DNA of 11,021 bases from JBGLNJ01 sp964353405 (GTDB lineage Bacteria; Chloroflexota; Anaerolineae; Fen-1058), in the NCBI GenBank assembly GCA_964353405.1, contig CAYGWJ010000345.1:1-11021 (forward strand), in the 5' to 3' direction. Below, in pieces: positions 1 through 6,471 of this stretch. The stretch's first letter is position 1, and every line of letters starts with the position of its first letter. Made by a program: the position numbers and the translations under genes. A model generated the notes under the pieces. The model saw only the letters and a list, made by a program, of their open reading frames with translations. It did no database searches and was not told the origin of the DNA.

Positions 1-23
1 GTTCGTTTGGATTCCGCAGTCCA

Positions 24-488
24 GTGTCTGCTTTCCTGATCAATTGGCTGGCAATGTCCTGGATAGCTGTTATAGGGCAAGTGGTTCACTTTTCATTTGC
101 CCCAAGGTATTACCAAGCAAAACCTTTTGAGCGGGCCGGCCAAGTCTACGAGCGTTTGGGCATCCGCCTTTTCAAAAAGCTGGTCCGCCGTGGGCCGCTC
201 TCGATTTTCAGCCCTACACTACGGTTTCCACAGGAAAAAACGGCCTCTGCATTACAAGGCCTTGAACACGAAATGCGAAAAGCTGAAACAGGCCATGCCC
301 TCATTTTCGCACTCATGCTATTGGTCGTTGGCTATGGGTTGCTCAAAGGATGGCTTGACGCAGTGGTGTGGATGCTGTTGTTCAATATCCTCATCAACGG
401 TTATCCGATCATGCTGCAACGCTATAACCGAATCAAATTGCAGGAGCTAGTCCACCAGCAGGACAGTTGCGGCGTGATGCAAATGTGA
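24..488 (+). CDS. CrtO-like (glycosyl-diaponeurosporenoate acyltransferase family) membrane protein, possibly 5'-partial
   Basis: A small membrane protein of about 154 residues. It has a hydrophobic N-terminal segment (about residues 3-25), a polar middle with FERAGQVYERLGIRLFKKLV, and a hydrophobic pair near 90-128 that leads into NGYPIMLQRYNRIKLQEL. The N-x-P-I-x-x-QRYNR-x-x-L block near the C-terminus and the E-x-x-K-A-E-x-x-H block before it match my memory of the family containing staphylococcal CrtO, which acylates a glycosylated carotenoid. Most members outside staphylococci have unknown substrates, so a carotenoid role is not implied. The GTG at 24 gives a length like the family's (about 165), but no Shine-Dalgarno precedes it and the frame is open to the window edge, so the true start may lie upstream. 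lspA follows closely on the same strand. Like lspA, this gene looks less GC-rich than the genes from sulP onward. Confidence 0.6.
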   Translation: MSAFLINWLAMSWIAVIGQVVHFSFAPRYYQAKPFERAGQVYERLGIRLFKKLVRRGPLSIFSPTLRFPQEKTASALQGLEHEMRKAETGHALIFALMLLVVGYGLLKGWLDAVVWMLLFNILINGYPIMLQRYNRIKLQELVHQQDSCGVMQM

Positions 489-555
489 TACACTTTCAGA
501 TGAGTTGCATTTGTATATCGAGAAGGTGCAGGCTGCCTCCGCCGGAGAAACAAAC

Positions 556-1056
556 GTGACAAGAATTCACAGACTCGGTCTGGTTGTCTTGCTATTGATT
601 TCGTGGACAAGTTGCGACCAGATGACGAAAAACATTGCGAAAGAATCACTGGCTTTTTCTTCTCCCATCTCACTCCTGAACGATTCGATTCGAATAGAGT
701 ATACCGAAAACGCCGGAGCCATCCTGGGTCTGGGAGCGAATTGGCCAGGCCAAGCGCGGTTTCTCTTCCTCGTCGTCTTTGCGAGTCTGGTTCTAGCCAT
801 CACACTGGTGGTCGCAGTCAACACACACAGTTTCAGTGTGATACAGTTAGTCGGGTTATCCTTTGTGGCCGCAGGCGGGATCGGGAATTTGCTGGACCGG
901 CTATTTAACAACGGAGCCGTCATAGATTTCATCCGGCTTGGAATCGGCCCCCTTCGGACAGGTATATTCAACATGGCGGATGTCGCCATTGTAACAGGAG
1001 TCGTTACATTCCTGCTGTTCAACACACAGGGAAAACAAAAAGCTGCTGCCAACTAG
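556..1056 (+). CDS. lspA: Lipoprotein signal peptidase (signal peptidase II)
   Basis: LspA is the inner-membrane aspartyl protease that cuts the signal peptide from prolipoproteins after the lipobox cysteine has been acylated. With the GTG at 556 the protein has 166 residues, the usual length. Visible family motifs are the early DQMTK, the YTENAGA stretch, GNLLDR (N111, D114, R115), VIDF (D124) and FNMAD (N139, D142). D124 and D142 correspond to the catalytic aspartate pair. Four hydrophobic segments fit the known topology. I chose GTG 556 because GGAG at 544-547 lies 8 nt before it. A TTG at 505 would add 17 polar residues ahead of the first membrane helix and has no good ribosome binding site. 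The stop codon lies 1 base before the sulP ATG, which suggests translational coupling. A substrate-type lipoprotein is encoded at 8934-9986. Confidence 0.93.
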   Translation: MTRIHRLGLVVLLLISWTSCDQMTKNIAKESLAFSSPISLLNDSIRIEYTENAGAILGLGANWPGQARFLFLVVFASLVLAITLVVAVNTHSFSVIQLVGLSFVAAGGIGNLLDRLFNNGAVIDFIRLGIGPLRTGIFNMADVAIVTGVVTFLLFNTQGKQKAAAN

Positions 1057-1057
1057 T

Positions 1058-3175
1058 ATGTTCACGACCATCAAATCCAACCTGTCCTTCTTTACCCGGC
1101 CTGGAGAAGTCCTGCGAGGTTACCACAGGGAAAACCTGCGGCCTGACCTGATCGCCGGGCTGACCGTGGCCGTAATCCTGCTGCCGCAGGCCGTCGCCTA
1201 CGCCACCATCGCCCAGGTACCGCCCCAGGTGGGCCTGTACACGGCCATCGTCGCCGCCATCGTCGGCGCATTGTGGGGGTCGTCGAACCAACTGCACACG
1301 GGGCCGACCAGCACCGGCTCGCTGCTGGTATTCTCCGCACTGCTCACCGTCGCTGAACCTGGCTCGCCGCGCTTCTTGGCCGCTGCGGGATTGGTGGCCA
1401 TCATGGTCGGGGTGTTCAGCCTGTTAATGGGAGTGGCGCACCTGGGAGTGCTGGTCAACTTTGTATCCGATTCCGTCATCATCGGGTTTACGGCCGGGGC
1501 CGGTGTGCTGATCTGGGTCAGTCAGCTCAGCTCGCTGTTGCGGTTGGATTTTCCTGGCTCGCCCAGCCTGCGGGTCACATTGCAGAACGTCCTCAACCAC
1601 TTGTCCGAAACTCATGGGCTGAGCCTGGCGATCGGGTTGGCGGTGATCGTCGTGATCGTGATCCTGCGCCGCGTCAACCGCAAGCTGCCCGGCCCGCTGA
1701 TCGGCATGGTCATCGCCTCCATACTCGTCGGCGCACTAGGCTTGAGCGCCCAGGGGATCAAAATCCTCGGCAAGTTACCGGGCGGTCTGCCCCCACTGGC
1801 CGGCCTGCCACTGTTCGATCTCGATCTGATCGGCCAGTTGGCCGGGAGCGCGCTAGCCATCGGGGCGATTGGGCTGGTGGAGGCCATGTCCGCTGCCCGC
1901 TCGATTGCCAGCCAAACCGGCCAGCGACTGAACAGCAACCAGGAATTTATCGGGCAGGGGCTGGCCAACATCGCCAGCGGCTTTTTCTCGGGCTATGCCG
2001 GCGGAGGGTCGTTCACCCGATCGGCGGTGAACCATGCAGCCGGCGCGCGAACCTCGATGGCGAGCGCCTTTTCGGGTCTGTTCGTTCTCATCGGCACGCT
2101 CCTCCTGGCCCCGCTCGCCGCCTACGTCCCGCGCGCTGCCCTGGCCGGAGTGTTGATCGTGATCGCCTACGGGATGATTGACAGGAAAGAGATTGCTCGC
2201 ATCTGGAAGGCCGCGCCGGGCGATGTGCTGATCATGGTCATCACCTTCGCCGGCACTTGCCTGCTGCCGCTGCAGTTCGCCGTCTTGGGAGGGATGCTGG
2301 TCTCGTTTGCCGTCTATATCCTGCGCACCAGCGTGCCGCGTATAGTCTCGGTGCTGCCCGATGACCAATTTCGACACTTGATCCATCGGCCCGACAAGCC
2401 GCTCTGCACGCAACTAGCCGTCTTTGACATCCTGGGCGACCTGTATTTTGGGGCGGTCAGCAATATCGAAAAGACCATCCTCGAGCACCTGACCAGGCAC
2501 CCCGACCAGCGCTTTGTTCTGCTGCGGATGCGGAGCGTGAACCAATGTGACATCAGCGGCATCCACGCCCTGGAGAACATTCTCCGCACCCTTCGGGATC
2601 GCGGCGGCGACCTGTTCTTCCTGCGGGTGCAAGAACCCGCCCGGCAGATCATGGAGGCGACCGGTTTCTGCCGCCAACTGGGAGCTGACCGCTTCCTGAC
2701 GGGAGGAGAGGGAGCAATCTCGTATCTATATCAGCACGTCCTCGACCCGGCCGTTTGTACCTATGAGTGCGAGGTGCGCGTCTTTTTAGAGTGTCAGAAT
2801 CTGCCCAGGCAGCTCGCCCATTCGGAACGAGTTCTGCTCCACACGCAGATTCCCGCCGGGCAGGTGACCCAAATCGCACCCCAGGAGTTGTGGAAACAGC
2901 TTTACAGTTCCACCCCACCGCTGGTCATTGACGTGCGCGAGCCGCGCGAATTCAAGCAAGGCCACATCCCCCAGGCGCAGTTGATCCCTCTGCGGCAACT
3001 GCTGTCCGAAGAAATAAAGTTGCCGCGTGACCGCCCGATCGTGTTCGTGTGCAAGGGTGGGCGGCGCTGCTCGCGGGCGGCCTATGCACTCGGCAACCAG
3101 GGTTATAAAGCCATGGCATTGCACGGCGGCCTGCTGGCCTGGGAGGCGGAGGGGCTGTTGGAGGCGCTAGATTGA
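1058..3175 (+). CDS. SulP-family anion transporter with STAS and C-terminal rhodanese domains
   Basis: A 705-residue three-domain membrane protein. Residues about 25-430 are the SulP transporter core: many hydrophobic helices, with the GLYTAIVAAIVGALWG signature beginning at G59. Residues about 452-555 form a cytoplasmic STAS domain with the CDISG loop (C497-G501). Residues 567-579 hold three cysteines, C567-x3-C571-x7-C579, in a linker (CTYECEVRVFLEC). Residues about 608-704 are a rhodanese domain starting at LVIDVREPREF (from L622), with active-site loop CKGGRRCS. C665 is the expected persulfide-forming cysteine and C671 is a second cysteine just after the loop. The family moves sulfate, bicarbonate or other anions; the substrate cannot be read here. 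A fused rhodanese suggests sulfur or selenium chemistry coupled to uptake, which is inference. The ATG lacks a clear Shine-Dalgarno and probably relies on reinitiation from lspA. The glpX-like gene follows 11 bp after the stop. Confidence 0.9.
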   Translation: MFTTIKSNLSFFTRPGEVLRGYHRENLRPDLIAGLTVAVILLPQAVAYATIAQVPPQVGLYTAIVAAIVGALWGSSNQLHTGPTSTGSLLVFSALLTVAEPGSPRFLAAAGLVAIMVGVFSLLMGVAHLGVLVNFVSDSVIIGFTAGAGVLIWVSQLSSLLRLDFPGSPSLRVTLQNVLNHLSETHGLSLAIGLAVIVVIVILRRVNRKLPGPLIGMVIASILVGALGLSAQGIKILGKLPGGLPPLAGLPLFDLDLIGQLAGSALAIGAIGLVEAMSAARSIASQTGQRLNSNQEFIGQGLANIASGFFSGYAGGGSFTRSAVNHAAGARTSMASAFSGLFVLIGTLLLAPLAAYVPRAALAGVLIVIAYGMIDRKEIARIWKAAPGDVLIMVITFAGTCLLPLQFAVLGGMLVSFAVYILRTSVPRIVSVLPDDQFRHLIHRPDKPLCTQLAVFDILGDLYFGAVSNIEKTILEHLTRHPDQRFVLLRMRSVNQCDISGIHALENILRTLRDRGGDLFFLRVQEPARQIMEATGFCRQLGADRFLTGGEGAISYLYQHVLDPAVCTYECEVRVFLECQNLPRQLAHSERVLLHTQIPAGQVTQIAPQELWKQLYSSTPPLVIDVREPREFKQGHIPQAQLIPLRQLLSEEIKLPRDRPIVFVCKGGRRCSRAAYALGNQGYKAMALHGGLLAWEAEGLLEALD

Positions 3176-3186
3176 AAGGGAAGGCT

Positions 3187-4164
3187 ATGCAGGAACACCT
3201 CTCTCGTAACCTGGGTCTTGACCTGGTGAGGGTCACCGAAGCCGCAGCCCTGGCAGCCGGGCGCTGGATGGGGTTCGGCAACCCCGACGAAGCCGACCGC
3301 GCCGCAACCGAGGCGATAGCCGGCGCACTCGACACACTTGACATTGATGGCCACATCGTGATCGGCGAGGAATGCAAGCTGGGCAATCACTCTCCGCTCG
3401 ACACCGGCCACCGCGTGGGCAACGGCAGCGGCCCGGCGATGGATGTGGTGGTGGACGCCATTGACGGGGCGCGCATTTTGGCCAAGGCGCATGCCGGCGC
3501 CATGAGTGTGATCGGCGCCGCGCCGCGCGGCTCGATGCTGTCGCTCTATCCGGCGGCGTATATGGACAAGATCGTCGTCGGTCGTGACGCCGCAGCCTCG
3601 CTGGTGCCCGAGTGCATGGACGCGCCGGCTGCCTGGACGCTGGCGCTGATCGCCCGCGTCAAAAAGAAGAGCGTGCGCGACCTGGTGGTGTTCGTGCTCG
3701 ACCGGCCACGCCACCAACACTTGATCGAAGAGATCCGTTCGGCAGGCGCGCGCATCCTGCTGCGCTCGGACGGCGACATCGCCGGGGCACTGGCTGCCGC
3801 CACTCACCCCAAGGTGGACGTCCTGATGGGCACTGGCGGCGCGCCCGAGGGCCTGATCGCCGCCTGTGGCGTCAAAGCGTTGGGCGGGGCGATGCTGGCC
3901 CGCCTGGCTCCGCAAAACGCCGAGGAACGCGCGGCGGTCGAGGCCGCCGGGCTGGACACGCAGAGAATCTACACTTGTGACGACCTGGTTTCAGGCCGCG
4001 CAGTCTTTTTCGCCGCCACCGGCATCACCGACGGCGTGCTGCTCTCGGGCGTGCGCTACCAGGGCCACGAAGGCCACACCGAGTCGCTGGTGCTGCGCTG
4101 CGAGACGGGGAGCCGCAGGGTAATTCAGGCGGTGCATACGATTGAACCGGCAGGGCAAACTTGA
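3187..4164 (+). CDS. glpX: Class II fructose-1,6-bisphosphatase-like protein (GlpX family), divergent active site
   Basis: GlpX enzymes hydrolyse fructose 1,6-bisphosphate (in some lineages also sedoheptulose 1,7-bisphosphate) in gluconeogenesis, using divalent metal. This 325-residue protein shows the family's order of motifs: RNLGLDLVRVTEAAALAAGR at the N-terminus, D37, VIGEE (E61, E62), VDAIDG (D90, D93), YMDKIVVG and GTGGAPEG (E221). The acidic metal ligands are kept. Two catalytic segments differ from the E. coli enzyme as I remember it: GEGEKDEAPML is replaced by GEECKLGNHSPL, and the DPIDGTT loop reads DAIDGAR, so the threonine that helps activate the attacking water is alanine (A95). 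Fructose-bisphosphatase activity is therefore uncertain. I chose ATG 3187 because AAAGGGA at 3175-3181 lies just upstream; the TTG at 3172 overlaps the sulP stop. It is last in the operon and followed by a strong terminator. Confidence 0.85.
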   Translation: MQEHLSRNLGLDLVRVTEAAALAAGRWMGFGNPDEADRAATEAIAGALDTLDIDGHIVIGEECKLGNHSPLDTGHRVGNGSGPAMDVVVDAIDGARILAKAHAGAMSVIGAAPRGSMLSLYPAAYMDKIVVGRDAAASLVPECMDAPAAWTLALIARVKKKSVRDLVVFVLDRPRHQHLIEEIRSAGARILLRSDGDIAGALAAATHPKVDVLMGTGGAPEGLIAACGVKALGGAMLARLAPQNAEERAAVEAAGLDTQRIYTCDDLVSGRAVFFAATGITDGVLLSGVRYQGHEGHTESLVLRCETGSRRVIQAVHTIEPAGQT

Positions 4165-4185
4165 TCTGCTCGCCAGGTATGAACC

Positions 4186-4213
4186 AGCCGGCCGATTTCG
4201 GGCCGGCTTTTTT
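4186..4213 (+). terminator. Intrinsic terminator after glpX
   Basis: AGCCGGCC (4186-4193) pairs perfectly with GGCCGGCT (4201-4208) around a 7-nt loop, and six T follow (4208-4213). It lies 22 bp after the glpX stop and closes the lspA-sulP-glpX unit. Confidence 0.9.
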
Positions 4214-4308
4214 GCCCATTGGGACCACCTCGCCTGTATTCTTGAGGGTCTTGCTCCTATTTTTGATGTAGAAACCCGCCATGAAAACGCCGCAAAGTAA
4301 AAGAGCTC

Positions 4309-4337
4309 TTGTCAGGAACGCCAAAGGCTGCTAGAAT
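4309..4337 (+). promoter_or_regulatory. Sigma-70-type promoter for the T-box/alaS unit
   Basis: TTGTCA (4309-4314), a 17-bp spacer, then TAGAAT (4332-4337). This predicts a transcript starting near 4344, about 30-40 nt before the T-box Stem I. The 95 bp between the glpX terminator and this promoter hold nothing else I can support. Confidence 0.65.
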
Positions 4338-4343
4338 TAGCTC

Positions 4344-4646
4344 AACACTTACACCCAACAGTATCTGTGACAGGGAACAAGCGTCGAATGGTGGCACAGA
4401 GAGCCAGGCGCGGCCCTACACCGGGTCGCTGGTGAAAGCCGGGCGCAAGCATCATTGACGTTCGCCGCCCTCGAGATGTGAGAAGAAAGCCGGAAGGGCA
4501 AGTAAAACTCACCGGGAGCTCCCGTTATCGAGCCGCACCAGGCTAATCTGGCGCATGAGGCCCGATCTGCAAGGATTCGGCAAATAGAGGTGGCACCACG
4601 GGTTTTCACTCGTCCTCGGCACACAGCTGAGGACGAGTTCTTTTTT
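4344..4646 (+). ncRNA. T-box riboswitch leader, apparent alanine specifier
   Basis: T-box leaders sense uncharged tRNA and let transcription proceed into an aminoacyl-tRNA synthetase gene. Stem I is visible: CGTC(g)AATG at 4382-4390 pairs with CATTGACG at 4453-4460, and the distal arm carries the AGAGAGCC (4397-4404) and GCTGGTGAAAGC (4428-4439) segments typical of the AG bulge and terminal loop. After the 3' strand of that helix comes TTCGCCGCCC. If GGG (4374-4376) pairs with CCC (4468-4470), GCC at 4464-4466 lies in the specifier loop, an alanine codon matching the downstream alaS. The T-box core GAGGTGGCACCACGG is at 4587-4601. Its GAGG (4587-4590) and ACG (4598-4600) can pair with CCTC (4614-4617) and CGT (4611-4613) of the terminator's 5' arm to form the antiterminator with a TGGCACC bulge. 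The variable base of TGGN is C, although tRNA-Ala normally has A73. Confidence 0.92.
4608..4646 (+). terminator. T-box regulatory terminator upstream of alaS
   Basis: ACTCGTCCTC (4608-4617) pairs perfectly over 10 bp with GAGGACGAGT (4629-4638), followed by TC and six T (4641-4646). Its 5' arm is shared with the antiterminator helix of the T-box. Readthrough reaches the alaS ribosome binding site GGAG at 4647-4650. Confidence 0.93.
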
Positions 4647-4659
4647 GGAGAGACGACCT

Positions 4660-6471
4660 ATGCAAGCAAATGAACTGCGGGAACGATACCAACAATTCTT
4701 CGAAATGCGCGGCCACAAGCGCATCCGGTCGGCGCCGCTGTTGCCTGAGAATGATCCCACCGTGTTGTTTACGACGGCCGGCATGCACCCCCTTGTTCCC
4801 TTCCTGTTGGGTGAGCCGCATCCGTTGGGCCGTCGCCTGGTGGATGTGCAAAAGTGTCTTCGCACCGACGACATTGATGAGGTTGGCGACACCTCACACC
4901 TCACTTTCTTTGAGATGCTGGGCAACTGGTCGCTGGGCGACTATTTCAAGCAGGACTCGCTGACCTGGAGCCACGAGTTCTTGACGCAGGTTTTGCGGCT
5001 CGACCCGGCGCGGCTATCGGTCACGGTCTTTGCCGGTGATGCGGACGCGCCCCGCGACGATGAATCAGCCGGCATCTGGCGCAGCCTGGGCATCCCAGAT
5101 GACTGCATCTATTTTCTGCCCAAGCAGGACAATTGGTGGGGCCCGGCCGGCGCGACCGGGCCGTGCGGGCCAGACTCGGAAATCTTTTACGACACCGACA
5201 AACCCGACCACGCCGGCTGCGCTCCCGGCTGCCCGTGCGGCAAGTGGTTCGAAATCTGGAACAATTTTTTCATGGAATACAACAAGACCCCCGACGGGCG
5301 CTACGTGAAGCTGAGCCAGCGCAATGTGGACACCGGTATGGGCGTGGATCGCACCGTCGCCGTGCTCCAGGGATACGACGACGTGTTCATGGTCGAGACA
5401 CTCCATCCCCTCATCGAGCGCATCGAGCAACTCTCGGGCCGGCACTATGCAGACCTTCCCAGGCCATTCCGCGTGATCGCCGACCATTTGCGGGCAGCCG
5501 CCTTTGCGATAACGGATGGCGCGACTCCCTCGAACGTCGAAGCCGGTTATATCGTGCGGCGGTTGATCCGGCGTGCTGTCCGCTATGGCCGTGAGCTGGG
5601 CATTGCAGACAGCTTTTGCGCCGACCTGTCTGCAACCGTAGTGGACACGTTTGCTCACGTTTACCCTGAGCTTGAGCGGAACCGCATACGCATCGCCGAC
5701 GAATTGGAGCGTGAGGAAGTCAAGTTCAAGGGAACGCTCGAACGTGGATTGCACGAGTATCACAAAACGGTGGAGCGAATCCGCAGCAAGGGTGAGCGCG
5801 TGATCTCTGGCGCAGCCGCCTTTGATCTCTTTGAAACCTTTGGCTTCCCTTTGCCGTTGACGGTCGAGCTTGCCCACGAACAAGGGCTTGCCGTGGATGA
5901 AGCAGGTTCTGAGGCGCTGTACCAGGAACACAAGGAGATCTCGCGACGTGGGACAGAGCTCAAGTTCAAGGGCGGCCTGGCCGATCATGCTGAGGAGACG
6001 ACGCGCCTGCACACAGCCACCCATCTGCTGCATCAGGCGCTGCGCCAGGTGTTGGGGCCGTCGGTGCGTCAAATGGGCTCCAACATCACAGCCGAACGAT
6101 TGCGCTTTGACTTGGCCTATCCCGACAAACTTACCGCCGCGCAGCTTCAGGCTGTCGAGGACATGGTCAACCAGCAAATTGCGAACGACCTGCCCGTCTC
6201 TGTAGAGGTGATGCCACTGGATCAGGCGACTGGTTCCGGCGCGTTGGCGTTCTTTGGCGAAAAGTATGGCGACCAGGTCAAGGTCTACACCATGGGTTCA
6301 TTTTCCAAAGAGGTCTGCGGCGGCCCACACGTGAGGCGAACGGGTGAATTGGGCCGATTCAAAATCGTCAAGCAGGAGGCAGTCGGGCATGGTGTGCGGC
6401 GCCTGCGCGGGATGCTGGAGAGAAAGGAACGCTGGTGCGTCAGTCCTATCCGCCCATCAACTGCTGCATGA
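4660..6471 (+). CDS. alaS: Alanyl-tRNA synthetase, short form lacking the C-Ala domain
   Basis: Charges tRNA-Ala with alanine in the cytoplasm. The 603-residue protein has the class II catalytic core (residues about 1-240, with PENDPTVLFTTAGM and FFEMLGNWSLGDYFK), the tRNA-recognition region, and an editing domain whose zinc site is complete: H451-x3-H455 (HTATH) and C553-x3-H557 (CGGPH). It ends soon after GVRRLRGMLE (E587), where typical AlaRS proteins of about 870 residues continue into the oligomerising C-Ala domain. Short AlaRS proteins ending at this point are, from memory, common in Chloroflexota and candidate-phylum bacteria. The last 16 residues (RKERWCVSPIRPSTAA) look non-family and overlap the convergent gene at 6446, so an original stop near 6421 may have been lost. 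ATG 4660 is preceded by GGAG at 4647-4650; the TTG at 4645 lies within the terminator T-run. Expression is controlled by the T-box. Confidence 0.95.
   Translation: MQANELRERYQQFFEMRGHKRIRSAPLLPENDPTVLFTTAGMHPLVPFLLGEPHPLGRRLVDVQKCLRTDDIDEVGDTSHLTFFEMLGNWSLGDYFKQDSLTWSHEFLTQVLRLDPARLSVTVFAGDADAPRDDESAGIWRSLGIPDDCIYFLPKQDNWWGPAGATGPCGPDSEIFYDTDKPDHAGCAPGCPCGKWFEIWNNFFMEYNKTPDGRYVKLSQRNVDTGMGVDRTVAVLQGYDDVFMVETLHPLIERIEQLSGRHYADLPRPFRVIADHLRAAAFAITDGATPSNVEAGYIVRRLIRRAVRYGRELGIADSFCADLSATVVDTFAHVYPELERNRIRIADELEREEVKFKGTLERGLHEYHKTVERIRSKGERVISGAAAFDLFETFGFPLPLTVELAHEQGLAVDEAGSEALYQEHKEISRRGTELKFKGGLADHAEETTRLHTATHLLHQALRQVLGPSVRQMGSNITAERLRFDLAYPDKLTAAQLQAVEDMVNQQIANDLPVSVEVMPLDQATGSGALAFFGEKYGDQVKVYTMGSFSKEVCGGPHVRRTGELGRFKIVKQEAVGHGVRRLRGMLERKERWCVSPIRPSTAA

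Noticed and set aside
3103..3915. 270-codon minus-strand frame opposite glpX
   Set aside because: Typical GC-rich shadow frame: no ribosome binding site, biased composition, no recognisable domain, and it overlaps two well-supported genes.
4025..4324. Minus-strand frame with a hydrophobic N-terminus between alaS leader and glpX
   Set aside because: It crosses the glpX terminator and is antisense to the glpX 3' end; no ribosome binding site supports it.
5065..6177. 370-codon minus-strand frame opposite alaS
   Set aside because: It is the complement of conserved AlaRS coding sequence and has no domain or start signal of its own.
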